Part shown: positions 46,771 to 58,812 of the stretch, one piece after another
Layout of the letters: each line of letters starts with the position of its first letter
Position numbering within the stretch: position 1 is the stretch's first letter
Origin: Hyaloscypha bicolor E
Lineage: Eukaryota > Ascomycota > Leotiomycetes > Helotiales > Hyaloscyphaceae
DNA length: 64,000 nt
Direction of reading: 5' to 3'
Assembly (NCBI RefSeq): GCF_002865645.1
Contig: NW_020194558.1
Span: forward strand, 2,198,014 to 2,262,013
Notes under the pieces: model-generated
Database searches by the model: none
What the model was told of the DNA's origin: nothing
The model's input: the letters and a program-made list of their open reading frames with translations, nothing else
Position numbers and translations under genes: made by a program

Positions 46771-47296
46771 ACTTCTAGAAGAAGTATATAACCTTGGGAA
46801 TTGGCTTGCGGTGGATGAGAAAAGCAGCATCAATCTTCCTTCAACGTACATGGTCAATATGAACATTAAAGGGAGACATTATTTGAATGTTCCCAAACTT
46901 CATAGACAAGCGGTGGCGAAAGGAGACTTTGAATGTACCACAAACCGAGGGGTTTTTGTTAGGGGAGGTGTCTGAAATTGTCCAAGTTTGACTTGAGACT
47001 TTCAAAATTGGGTGCCGCCTTTTAATCCACCACGAGGTTAGGTTAAAGTTCGGAATCAGAATATGAATGAACCGGACCACGATTAAAAAAAAATTAGATT
47101 ATAGAAAGCACAATCTTCAAAGTCCGAGAGAGTCATGAAAGGTAATTCATTGCAAGCCATGTAGCATCGTGCTCACATCCAGCATATGTATCAACGCTGC
47201 AATACAGCAAACTTATCCCATCAATGCCATAGAATTATCATGCCATTACATCTGCGTTCTCCCTAACCATGAAAAATAGCCTCTCAAGTAAACTCC
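46771..47296. other. Convergent 3' intergenic region
   Basis: This is 526 bases between the PFA4 stop (+) and the DSK2 stop (-). A poly-A run near 47086-47093 is the only notable feature. Confidence 0.55.
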
Positions 47297-48668
47297 CTAT
47301 CTCAGCAACTGATCAATAGCACCCTGGACACTACCACCAGATCGTCTTAACGCCGCTACATTCTGGTCAAAGTCGTAGAAGCCCATATCGTTCAGCTGTC
47401 TTAGTTGGTCGGCATATCTCTCCTCAGGCGGTCTGTTGTCGGCGGGTGGAGGAGGACTCGCGGCACCCCCGGCACCTCCGGCACCTCCTCCGAATGCAGC
47501 GAATGGATTTTGGCCGCCGAAGAGATCGTTGAATTGACCGCTCGCTGCCATTTGTTGTGCTTGTGCCATCATCTCCGGCGTAATACCTTGAGGCATCGGG
47601 AATGGGAATGCACCTCCTGCTCCTGGGGTACCAAACAGAGATCCGAAGGGGTTCGCTGCATTTGCGGGTGCATTATTGCCTGCTCCTGGTGTACCTTGTC
47701 CTGGTGTGCCTTGGCCAGCAGATGCTGGTGGAGGTGGGCTTTGCGTGGGTGTTGTACCTGGCATACCTTGGCCGCCGAAGAGTGCTGCAAATGGGTTTGC
47801 TCCCCCTGGACCCGCTGCGAAGGGATTGAATGGTGTGGTTGCGTTTGGGTTGCTGCCGGCGGCTCCAGCTGGTGTGGTATCTGTGACCCCTGGTGCTGGG
47901 AAAGCAGCTGCTCCTCCACCACCTCCCATCAATCGTCTCAGTTGCGCAGCTTGCCTAATTGCCTCTGGGTTGGTCATCATACGTCTAAACTCGGGCGACT
48001 GCAACATTTCTCGGGCATGCGGGTTGTCTCGCAGACCTGGGGCTGACTGGATCATCATATCGATCATGGCGGGGTTGTTGAGAGCTTCGTTCAGGGTTTG
48101 TTGCAAGTTAGGATCCTCGAGCATGGAAGCAATAGCATCTTCACTGGGGGGAGCGCCCATCTGAATATCATTAGTATAATCTTCCATATTTTCCTGAACG
48201 ATGGGTTCAACTCACACCACCATCCGCACCGAACATTTCCGCTCCTGGGAGACCCATATGGCCAGCGTACCGAGCACCTGTCAAACCAGCCAGAGGGTTG
48301 TTCGCAGTGCCAGCCGCCATGTTAGTTGGGACGCCTGGCGCAGCGCGAGCTGCAGAGCCAGTTGCTGAAGGAGAAGAGGGGGCAGGATTTTGCGCGGCAT
48401 TGCTGGGAGCACTCTTGACCATATGTACAGTATTGCCCGCCTTGATCTTGTACGTGCTCAACGGTTCCGGGTCCTTCATAACTCGACCAGAGTAAATCAG
48501 GCGCATCCTATCTACGGACACGTTCTCGAAACTCTCTCCCGAGAGCTTGGTCTTGAGATCGAAGACGGTGGCGCTCTCTGCCATAGTGACCGTGTGTTGG
48601 CCTTCGCTGGAGGTCTTGACCTTGAAGGTCACCTCGGTGTCGGGGACCGGAGCGTCGTCTGTAGACAT
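47297..48668 (-). CDS. DSK2: DSK2/ubiquilin, UBL-UBA proteasome shuttle
   Basis: Exons 48668-48216 and 48160-47297 (55-nt intron, TACTAATG branch) give 438 residues. Ubiquilins carry ubiquitinated proteins to the proteasome. The order is a ubiquitin-like domain (about 12-85; VTFKVKTSSEGQHTVTM, LIYSGRVMKD and TVHMVKS), a linker and a STI1-type region (IASMLEDPNLQQTLNEALNNPAMIDMM, MLQSPEFRRMMTNPEAIRQ). A long Gly/Ala/Pro/Asn-rich stretch with NPFAALFGG repeats follows, then a second short helical part, and a C-terminal UBA domain (YADQLRQLNDMGFYDFDQNVAALRRSGGSVQGAIDQLL, in two parts). The frame extends five codons upstream but begins with GTG; the first ATG is at 48668. Confidence 0.94.
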
Positions 48669-49423
48669 CTCGTGTTCTTCCACGGCCAGTCGGTGGACTG
48701 TGGACGAATGTTCTGCGAAGAGTGGGCAGATTGAGAGCTCGTCGAGAGCAAAGCTGGATGTGGAGTTGGAATTGCAGTTGCAGTTGCCGTTGCAGTTGAT
48801 TTATCGAGATAGCGAGGCGGCTGCGTAGATGACGAAGGAGCCTTGTCGCCAAGCAAGGGTCTCGTTGATCCTCAGAAGATGGACAATCAAAACAATTCGA
48901 GGTGAATTCTGCAAATTAAAATTTGAGAAGTGTTATTTCCATTTCCTCGATAACTGGTTTCTCAATCTTCCAGAATCACGAGTACATTGAATTTGGATGA
49001 GCTGCTGGGCTCTTGATGATTCAAACGAATCTCAACACAAGCTTCCATTTCCGTCGACCGCCTTCTCAAGCCACAATTTCAAATATCTTGGGCTGTTTTG
49101 AGTCAACAATGCTCACAAGAAAGTTCTTGCCCCAGTCAGTACAATCAAGTGGACTCTATCAAGTGATATGTCGCCCGATCATTTATGAATCTGCTTTGAG
49201 GAGCAAGGCAAGTCATGATTGAGAAGGCTACACGTGATGGATTTCGTACCCAGTTCCAGTTCAGCCTCGGCTCGATTTCCCCGCCATGGGACTTTCCGAG
49301 CTGCAGTATCTCGGTTCAGCTTTGTCTTTCCTATTCCTCTTCCAAATACCTTCTCAATTCCCATTCATTTATGACAGATTTGCTCTTCCTAACTACTCTC
49401 AATTGATCCAATAAAGCTTCAAA
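48669..49423. promoter_or_regulatory. Divergent promoter region, DSK2 / quinone oxidoreductase
   Basis: These 755 bases lie between two start codons facing apart. No further gene is supported. Confidence 0.5.
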
Positions 49424-50488
49424 ATGCGTGGAATACAAGTCAAAGAATACGTCAAGGCAAGTAAGCTCCTCCCCACCAGCCACTTCTAACCTCCAAATCA
49501 GGGTCCATCAGACCTCAAAGTCACTGAATTGCCCGACCCAGTCCCCGCAAAAGACCAATACCTAATAGGAATCCACGCCTCCGCAACCAATTTCTTCGAC
49601 CTCCTCCAGATCGCCGGAAAATACCAACATCAACCAACTCTCCCATGGATCTCGGGCTCCGAATTCGCCGGCGTGGTCATCTCCGTCCCTTCCTCACTCC
49701 CAAATGGCAGAACACCAAAGTATAGAATTGGAGATAGGGTATTCGGCGCTTCACAAGGGGGATACGCAACGAAGGTAGCCGCCCGAGAAGAGACGCTGAA
49801 ACCCGTGCCGAGAGGATGGAGTTTCTTCGAAGCAGCAGGCCTGTTTGTTACTGCGCCTACGAGCTACGGTGCTTTGGTCACTCGAGCGAATATCAAGGCT
49901 GGTGATTGGGTTCTTGTCCATGCTGCCGCCGGCGGAGTTGGTCTTGCTGCAGTTCAAATTGCCAAAGCTTTCGGTGCAACAGTCGTTGCTACGGCGGGTA
50001 CAAAACATAAGCTCGATGTAGCGAAGTCATTTGGTGCGGATTATGCCATTGATTATACGGATCCTAAATGGCCGGATCAGGTTAAGAAGTTGACGCCAAA
50101 GGGGAGAGGTGTGGACATTGTATTTGATCCTGTGGGCATGATTGATAAAAGTACGAAGTGTATTAGGTGGAATGGGAGGTTACTTGTTATTGGGTTTGCA
50201 GGAGGAGCAATTGAGAAGATGCCATTGAATAAGGTATTATTGAAGAACATCAGTATTGTGGGGTTGCACTGGGGAGCATATGCCATCAACGAGCCCGAGA
50301 TGGTGGAGCCCGTTTGGCAGGGGCTTTTCAAGCTCATTGATGAAGGGAAATTCAGGGGAACGGTATTTACGGATAAAGAATTCGTGGGCTTGGAGAGTGT
50401 TCCTGATGCTCTGAAGTCTTTGGGTAGTAGAGGGACCTGGGGAAAGGTCGTTGTCAAGGTTCCTCAAGAGGGACAGAGCAAACTGTAA
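49424..50488 (+). CDS. Quinone oxidoreductase-like MDR dehydrogenase
   Basis: Exons 49424-49456 and 49502-50488 give 339 residues of the medium-chain dehydrogenase/reductase superfamily, zinc-independent quinone oxidoreductase type, using NADPH to reduce quinones or enones. The N-terminus VKGPSDLKVTELPDP leads to the GroES-like domain (SGSEFAGVV, GDRVFGASQGGYA), then the Rossmann domain with the dinucleotide loop HAAAGGVGLAAVQIAKAFGA and GADYAIDY. Zinc-binding cysteines are absent, as expected. The first exon holds only 11 codons, and the 45-nt intron has a GC donor (AAG|GCAAGT). A GT donor four bases later would break the frame. The gene is divergent from DSK2. Confidence 0.92.
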
Positions 50489-52465
50489 GATATGGTTGAT
50501 ACATGAGATATGCCATTTTGGATTCAATATTCCTCGGACTCTGGAGCAAAGTACAGCACAGGCGAATAAATATTAAATGGACTACGGTTAGTCTCTGATA
50601 CGCACTCCCACATGCCTCTGCGAGCTCGTGGTCCTATTTGCGTCGTTAGAGTACGGAAACCGCGCTACCACGAGTACTGATATGCAGATCTCTGTTTCTC
50701 TTCCTTGGGAAGCCTAGCCCTCGGACACGACTGCACTGGGCAGGGATACGTTTTGGCATCGTGTCTGCCGTGCTTCTCTGCTTCTTGGCGGTAGAGACTG
50801 GCTTTGTCGCCGAACGCAAGTCCGTTGCATCCCTGTTCTTGACAAGCATATGGCTTAGTGTGTCTGTCTTGAATACTGTTTGCGGAGAAGTCATACGCCG
50901 TTTCTGGACGAGGTCAAAAGTATCACTAAACGAGGGAACTTCGTGATAGAAGAGCGATAAACACTCTTCACAATTGAATCGCTCTCTGCAGAGGGTCAGC
51001 TTTATCACCCTCTCGCCCAATAGGGAACACTTTGGGTAGCCATCCTGCAAGTCGACGGCTGGCTGGATAGGAGTCTTCCAATGATATTGCAAGTTAATCT
51101 GTCAAAATCAATAGTGCTTTTGTGGCTAATCTGGTGGCAAACGGACGCTGCGCGTGATTTGGTCGCCGCCAATCCGGCACGCAGTATAAAAAAACAAATG
51201 GAAGGGTAAGGTGGAGGATACACGCAAAGCAGCAATATCCAAAAGCAAAAAAGAGCTATAAGCCAATGGGGTCGAGGTTGACCCAATGACCCTCAATGTT
51301 GAGAACCAGTCGGCTTGTACTATTCGGTACGCTTGGCACTTGCCGACCACCCCAACATAACAAGCTAACCCCCAAGACGGCTATGTGATAGCCTGGTGCA
51401 CTCTCTGCCTTTCCCTTTTGTTCTGCTATTGCTATCATTTAATTAGCTCCCGACTCCTCTCTATCGGGTCGAGGATAGAAGGGCAACGAAAGCTTAAATC
51501 GTCTGACAAAGTTGATACTTAACTGTTAAATTTCTAAGAGATAAGGCTCAACTACCGTACGGCACTTTCCTGCCAGGATTTGAATTTGGTGTGTGTCTAG
51601 ATCTTGATGCTTGCAGCATTGTGAGATATGAGGGAGTTGATCATTGGTCGTAGTCTGTGATGGAATCAAGAGTGAGACGGAAGTTGCCTCCTATCAAAAT
51701 GAGTGCTTTACCGAGGGGCGTCTCTGGCAACGACGGCGACGGAGGCTAAACGATCAAGTACTTATCATATAAGATTCCATCCGATTTTCATGTGAGGATT
51801 TTGTTTTATTTCGCGCCTTTCTATCGTCTTTGTCGACAGTGAAGCTAATTTTCACTATGGTTAAAGACAGAACTATTAGGTAAAGCTACCATCATAGTAC
51901 AAGAACTCGGATATTACGTATGCTGAAAAGCATGTGTCGTGTAGTCGTTGGTTACAATACGTCGAAGGATGAAAAGAGCAGAGTAGGATCTTGGATGACA
52001 GTTTTTGTGGTACACTGGCAGATGTAGTCGTTACACATACTCCCATTAACCCAAAAGGCAAAATATATTACATATTGCTTTATCCTATTTTGTTAAAAAT
52101 GACGGCTAGAAATGATTCATATGACGAAGATTCTGCCTATTTCATATTTGGTACCGATTTCTCTCTTTGGCTGCCAGACTGGAGTTTCAGGCTCAATCAC
52201 GCCACACTTCACATGTAAAAGGAACGCAGAAGTTTAGGATAAGTGCTAGATATCTCCCAGCCTAACTATGGTATGCCGATTGTGGTTATTTAGCACCAAA
52301 TTTACAGAAATATCTCCTCCCATCCAACCATCCACTCCTTACTCAATACAGAACACCTTCGCTACCAAAAGATGCTGCATCTGCCATTCATCGTCAATAT
52401 ATAGATAGGAATAGGAAACCGCCGAACTACAAGATGAAGATGGTTCTCTTTTCTCAATTCTTGGT
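50489..52465. other. Intergenic, no supported gene
   Basis: This is a 2-kb stretch with the 3' flanks of the oxidoreductase (+) and noxA (-). A 148-codon minus-strand frame at 50646-51092 is unlike any family I know. AT-rich parts lie near 51500-52100. Confidence 0.5.
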
Positions 52466-54323
52466 CTAAAAATGTTCTTTCCAGAACGAGAAGTTGACCT
52501 CGCGCGAAGTTGCTGCCTTACACGCTTTATTGATCTCTCTCGCTGCTACGTTGGGTCCTGGGTCATGTTAGTATGTGAGGCACGGGTAGGGCCGGAAGGG
52601 ACATACCACAGAAGTAAACACCAACGTTCGTCTTCATGTCGCCCTCGAGTCCACCTAGATATGTACGATCCAGGATACCTTCCCTCATGCCGGTGAACAG
52701 CTTGTGGAAATCCGGGCGACCGAAGTTTGTCCGGGACTTCAGCTAAGTCAGGGGATCTACGTCCGCGCCGACGCTGTTGAGCACGATGTTTTGTGTGGTG
52801 TCGAGGTCAAGTTTTTGTGTGAGGTAGGTGTGGATGCGCAAGAACTCGTTGCCATTGTTGCCGGGGGTGTTGGCTGCCTCTTGGCTCTGAGCTTCGAGAG
52901 AAGAAAGGAGAACTTGGAACCATTCAAAGGAGGTGGTATCTTTGCAGACCCAGATGAATTCGACACGGCGGAGACGGGTAGGTGGGTTTGGTCCGTTGCG
53001 CATATGCCAGATGTTCTTGAGGATGGCAGCCCAAGGGGTGACACCGATACCTGTGCCGATGAGAACGGCGATCTCGTTATTAAAGACATCTTCAGCGGGA
53101 GCTCCATAAGGTCCATCGATGCGAAGTTCGGGCATCTGTTGTCCGTTCTGGAGTGCAACCTCGTACATGCCCATGGGGTCAACACCGTCGTAGAGCTTGG
53201 CTTGAGCGTTGCCCGCTCCTAGAGCATCACCAAGCTGGCGAGTGAAGTCACCGACTTGTCGGACGTGGACGGAGATATAAGGGTCGAATGGGCAAGATGT
53301 GATGGTGAAGGGATGCCATTGCGTTTTTGACACTGAGGGAACGTTCAGGAAGAGCCACTGTCCCGCCTTATACTTCATCGATGGCTTCTTGAATTGAATC
53401 TCCATGGCATCTATAGACAGTCAGTTTTGGGTCATTAATCAGATGCTTAGGTGTACTGACCATATGGATGGCGCACGACTCTGACGATCTTCGTCTCTCT
53501 TCTTGATCTGACCTCTCTGTACACACGTTCCATGAAGTAGAGTCCACCTCCCCATAGCTCCCAACGCCAACCCTCATAACCAATGCAGTGAGCCCAGAAA
53601 TTCGTCGAGTCAAATGGCGAGAACGGTTGAACAGTGTCGCGAACGAAGCATCCAGTGGCATGGGTGTAGAGTCCGAGCAAGAATGGAATGAAGAGATGAT
53701 GAGTGTACCAGAAGGTCTCGAAAGATTGCTGACGAATCTTGTGGTGGGCGGTAGTATACATGAGAAGCATGCAAAGGCACATAATATGGCCGGTGATGCC
53801 TCCAGCTTCTGTGTAATGAATCTGGACAGCAGTGACCTTTCGAATTTGTGTTCTTTCAACATTGAAGAAGCTGCTTTGGTTAGCACGTAGCTCATGCGAA
53901 AGGCGAAATGACATACTTGACATAATGGGCGGAGACGTGGATAATGGTGTAGATCAGCATAGAATATGCAACCTGTCGATGGAACCATTGCGATTCATCA
54001 AGCGGCAAGAACTTGACCTTAGGTCTGATGTATCTCAGGATATTCCGACACATGGGGAGCAGAATCATGGCACCATCCACAGAAAGAACGAGGCCAGCAC
54101 CACGTGACATCCAGACGGAGAATGTGAGTGTATTCAGCCCCGCAAGCCTGGGATCCTCTTGTTGTTTTTTCCTATCCTCGATCAACATTTATCGGGGCGC
54201 TTCCTCAAAGGACGTTACGTACCATCCCAGCACAAAAAGGCCAATGTGCCCACCGTGGAAGAGAATATTGAACAACAACTTCGCCCCCCGAGTCTGTTTC
54301 TTGAATTCCTGGAAGAATCCCAT
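52466..54323 (-). CDS. noxA: NADPH oxidase NoxA (Nox1-type) with in-frame premature stop
   Basis: Exons 54323-54223, 54171-53917, 53870-53461, 53410-52607 and 52557-52466 rebuild a 553-codon NoxA, the membrane flavocytochrome that passes electrons from NADPH to oxygen to make superoxide for fungal differentiation. Visible are the b-heme helices with FHRQVAYSM, the EAGGITGHIM helix and TAHHKIRQQSFETFWYTHHLF, FAD binding at HPFTITSCP and NADPH binding at GTGIGVTPW. Codon 478 (52745-52743) is TAG. The family has a glutamate or similar residue there (DPLT-x-LKSRTNFG), and the frame continues afterwards with normal sequence through GVYFC, GPN and the terminal FSFWKEHF. Truncation would remove 76 residues, including the last part of the NADPH domain. 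I see no intron that could remove the stop without losing conserved residues. All splice sites are normal. Confidence 0.92.
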
Positions 54324-57300
54324 ACTGACGGTGCCTGTTGCACAACCTTCTCTGAAACCCCAAGTATTAAGTGTCGACCAGCGACAGTATCGCCGTGTAG
54401 ACGCAGTCGTCGATATATAAGCGTAGTTGGGGAACGAGTGGCGGTGCCTCTGAAATCCACACCGGAATATTAAAGATTGTAATCGATCCGCCGAACTGAA
54501 GGAATGGACGTCCACCAAGAAAGAAAGAACTGAACCAGCAGGAGGCGAAGGTTATGAAGATTGAAGGTGAAAAGCTTATTTTCTACCTCGCCACGCACTG
54601 GAAGAGAAAAAAAGCTCAGGGGTTTTGGGCGGAGGAGAGTTGATAAAGGCTGGCCTTCTCAGGCGGATCCTTCTCGCTTATCTGTCCCGTGCGCCAGACT
54701 GGGAGTACCAGACGGTTTGGAGCTCGAGCGGCGTTCTATGCGGGGCGGATCAATGAATTCGGATATCATCAGTCCCATGAAACCAAGCAGTCTTCCTTCG
54801 GAGGCTCAGAGAGCAATCTTTCTTCGCTTGAGGAGGTCACGGCCGCGGATGACATGCCATCTGAGCTTGAACGGGCTGTGGCTGGTCGGGATTGCAGTTG
54901 TGTCGAAGATCAGACGTAGCAGAGAGTTTCGAGGCTTGGTAGCCCAGTATCAGATCAATCCGATAACAGATAATCAGGCGCGGGTGATCGTTTCGCAGGG
55001 AAGCTGAGCGGTGTCAAAAGAGGCCTAATTGTCGTGGGAGGGAGCTTGAGACGCTTGTTGCATCAAGACCTTGCCCGCATTGACAAGCGAGAGCTGGGCC
55101 CACCTGCCAAATGATCCAAATCTAATCCGATGTTTGAGGTCTCCAAGGAGGCGCACAGACGGCGGCAAGAGGGGGGGATGGCGTGAGTGACGATAGAATC
55201 GTACGATGTCGAGGTGGTGTTGATATAAGATGGGCAGATTTCTCGTTGCAAAGAAGCAGACGTTGTGAGAATCTCACCTCCAAGCGTTCGAGGGTTGAGG
55301 ATGAGCTCGAATTCGCCTGGTTTTCGCTAAACGTCTGCAGCCCGAATGCTGCGGGGACGACGGCCGCCCGCACTGGTTCCGGCGCTTGCTCCCCCCTGAC
55401 ATTGGTCGACATTTTGGGAGCACTGTGACGCCTGCTCGCCGACGGACCCCCCAGCCAGTGGAAGGCTGCGACTCAGGAATCAGGAATGGAATGGACGGGA
55501 CCTCCGACTCTGGGACCTCTGCATGAGATGAGATGGCACCTGGAGTTTGGATTAGTTCATCTCGAGACTCGAGCCCTGTGCTGCAGGTGACATCTCAGCA
55601 CAGTCACAGTTCTGTGCACCGCCGGCAGCCTTCGGATTTCGAGCATGGGAGCGTCTCCAAACCACCGCTCTCGCCTCCAGCTGGCCCTCGGATTTGGATC
55701 TGATAGCCAGCCCCGGGGGACGTGAGGATTGAGCCTACGGAGCATTGTCTGATCTGGGAGGGGGCGTGGGAAGAAGCGCGGGAGCACCTGAGGCCATTCT
55801 CGCACCACTCATACACCTGGGATCCCAATTTCCTGGCAGATGGGAGGATTTTGCTGAGGGACTGGTGTTCCTGAGGGACTGGTGTTCCTGAGCGTCAAGA
55901 CTCAAGAGCCTCGGATGCGTCTCAAGCCAATCATACTGTAGAAGTTGGAGCAGCCCATGCGGCACGCCAGGCCTGACGCTTTTTTGGGAGTCTGGGAGCG
56001 GGAGTCTGGGATGCTGGAAGGCGGTAAGCGTGGCTGCATCATTGGTCGCAGCAGAAGCCACCTCTCGTGCAGAAATAGCACCAGGAGCAGGCCCAGTCAA
56101 TCCCAGGCCTCCCACGCTCCCAGCCTCCCGGCCTCCCAGCCGCGGGACGAATGATCGAATCCAGTTGCACACCTGCAGAGAGCAAGATCGGGACGTTTGT
56201 GCCCACGCATCCGGTCGCAGAAACGTTGACCCTTTCCAGATGCGACTCGTTCCCCTCCCGCGCCAAGCATTCGGATCGCCATCTCATACTGGTACCGTAC
56301 CAGTACGTTAATTAAGATGCTGACTCGTGCTCTTTCAAAGGGGATCCTATCATCCTTCCCTTGACTGCCCTCATGATTTGCCTCAAACCCTCGTCTCGGT
56401 ACTGTAGAGTTTAGAGTTTGTAACGGTGAGACCCGCAGGTTGCTGATCATTCGCAGCGTCGACAAACAATGTTCTCGAAGTCTCTCCCGCAGATCAGAAG
56501 CAACCGAGCCTTTTTGAGCGGAAAATTGCCCGCCGTTGTCGTTGATACTGTACTCTCCTGCTTAGTCTGCTTTATCACACTCGGTGGCGGACTGGCAAGC
56601 TCATCACGTGTCACGGCAATTCCTCGAAGCGGCGAGGACGTAAAACACCAGCAGCTTCAGAATGTTCCCTCCTCAACCAGCCAATAGCCAACTTTTCCAC
56701 GGCCCACAATGCGAAGTGCTCCACGGAACAATTCGCCCATCTCAGTGGCGCATCCTGTTGCCTGTCTCTCAGAACATGTTCCTCAAAGGCTTGCTGTGAA
56801 TGAAAACAAAATGAAAACCATAAGATGATGAGCATGGAAACCACTTGGCGATACTAGAACAGACAATCTCGATTATTATTAGAGGCAAATACGGCTCTGC
56901 GGACATAAGGAAGTGCTGACAGAAGTGTAGGCAGTAGAAATATGATTCTAGTCCATATCTGGAGACCTACTGTACGATTGAGAGGCCATAGTGAAGCAAT
57001 GGGCTACCCCCATCACGGTTGATTAACGAGAGCCTCCGGATCCCCGTGGGACTCTGGAGCCACGCATTAAAGTTCTAACTCAAGGCTCAACTGAAGGACC
57101 ACTTCCTTTCAAGTTCATCTCATACTTTCTTTATTCTGACTCCACTGCACAATGCATTTCCACAATCCGGTTTTTCTCACCTCCGTCTTTAAGTTACTCC
57201 ACTGCCCCACACCAGCAAAATCAAGTATACGTCCTCAAGTGGACTGAAAAGCAGATGAAGGTTGCTCAAATATTGTTTCGCATCTGCTTTACAAGAGGTG

Positions 57301-58812
57301 TGACGGAGTGGATACCAAGGCGACTCCACAATTGATCTCGAGGTACGCTTTTGGGGGTTTCAACCAAGGCAGAGGCAGCAGATCGATTGGGTAAATCAAC
57401 ACCTGGTTCCGAAGCCAAGTATGGCATGTCCTTTTATATAATATAAGCACTACACGGTTTTATCTCTCGCGTAAGCAACGGCAAATCGACAATCAAATCG
57501 ACCACTTATTTTGTTCCAGTCCCTATTGCTTTGACGTCACAATCAGATCCAAGTGCTTCCTTGGACCGTACCTAGGATCGCTACTAGCCTCTAGATGAAA
57601 GGATTAATAGCGTGACAGAGAGAAGAGGAACACGAACTGCTGGGCTTCCGGTGCAGCGAGTGGTAGCGACTGACGAAAGAGGAAACTGAATGATAAATCA
57701 ACTGCTGAATACAGTGCTTGCTGGTAGGCTCAGGAACTTCAAGAGCATAGTCGTTAGGTCATAATCAAACCCTAACGCATTCGTAGTTCGCAACACTTGG
57801 TGTCCTACAGGTGCAAGTACAACTAATGGAAGAGACCAAAGAATTTCCGAACCCTCCAAGTGCAAAATACTGCTACCTTCCAAACAAGAGTCAATTAGAC
57901 GCAATTGGGTCGTATTTGGTATCCACCAACAAAAACTCTGGCCAAAGGGGGTGATGCCATATTTTCCCTTTCCAGCAGCAGAGTGGCATACCGTGGTTTC
58001 TAGAAGTATCTTCCCGGTGAGTGTAGAGCACAATCGTACATTCCAACCTGCAGTTCAGTGCTTGGCAGCATGACTTTTGTAGGAACATCGAGTCAATGGT
58101 TCTTTGCTGAGTACGAAGTACGGAATCTCGTCCCGGCCTCACCAATTTATCAAGACAGGCAAACCTCCTGGCTTACTCGCCTGGATTTTCAGTCCATCAC
58201 AATGGAATATAGCCAACCCATCGAGTGCGCAGTATGCGAGTGTCTATCGTGGTGGGCATCGAGATCTTGCTGTTACTTTAGTGATCCTCAATGTCCCAGA
58301 TGGAGCTGGAACAGGGTCATGGAAGATCTGGAGATGCAACAGGTGGTTTGGTACCTGAGTGTTCCAGTGGGAATTGGCAGATAGGAAAGCGACTCATAAG
58401 ACCTTCATTGAAGCTACGATGATGTGGAATCATCACTCCCTTCATGGCATATTGTGAATTGAGCGATCGGCACTCAGCAGTGTTGTCTAGAATCAAGTCG
58501 TAGCTGGTGGTGGCGGAACACCGGAAAGGAAGGCAAATTTGACGAGGCTGTGCCAGCCTTTGTCGTCAGCTTGCAACCGTTGGCGCCTCACTGTAGCGAG
58601 ATCTTGACCTCCGACAACTCACGGTCCCAAACATTCAAATATTGTGAACTTGCGCACCACGCCCGAGATCTCTTGATGAGATATCTTTGTATGCTGCAGC
58701 CCTGCTTATCTTTATTGCACATGAGAACCGCGTAATCTGGACTCCTGCATCTCACATCCTTGGTCTGGGCGCATCCTGAAGCAGTGCACGGTGACCAGGG
58801 GACGACTCCAAG
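54324..58812. promoter_or_regulatory. 4.5-kb divergent intergenic region, noxA / myosin-I
   Basis: This is a long gene-free stretch between two start codons facing apart. Frames at 55122-55412, 55735-56172 and 57698-58033 are compositionally biased and match no family. A tandem duplication of CTGAGGGACTGGTGTTC lies at about 55854-55890, and a CTCCCAG/CCTCCCGG-rich stretch at about 56100-56140. I see no RNA gene. Confidence 0.5.

Noticed and set aside
50646..51092. 148-codon minus-strand frame
   Set aside because: It shows no recognisable domain, membrane or signal pattern and no splice partners, and a plus-strand frame overlaps it. A profile search would be needed to revive it.
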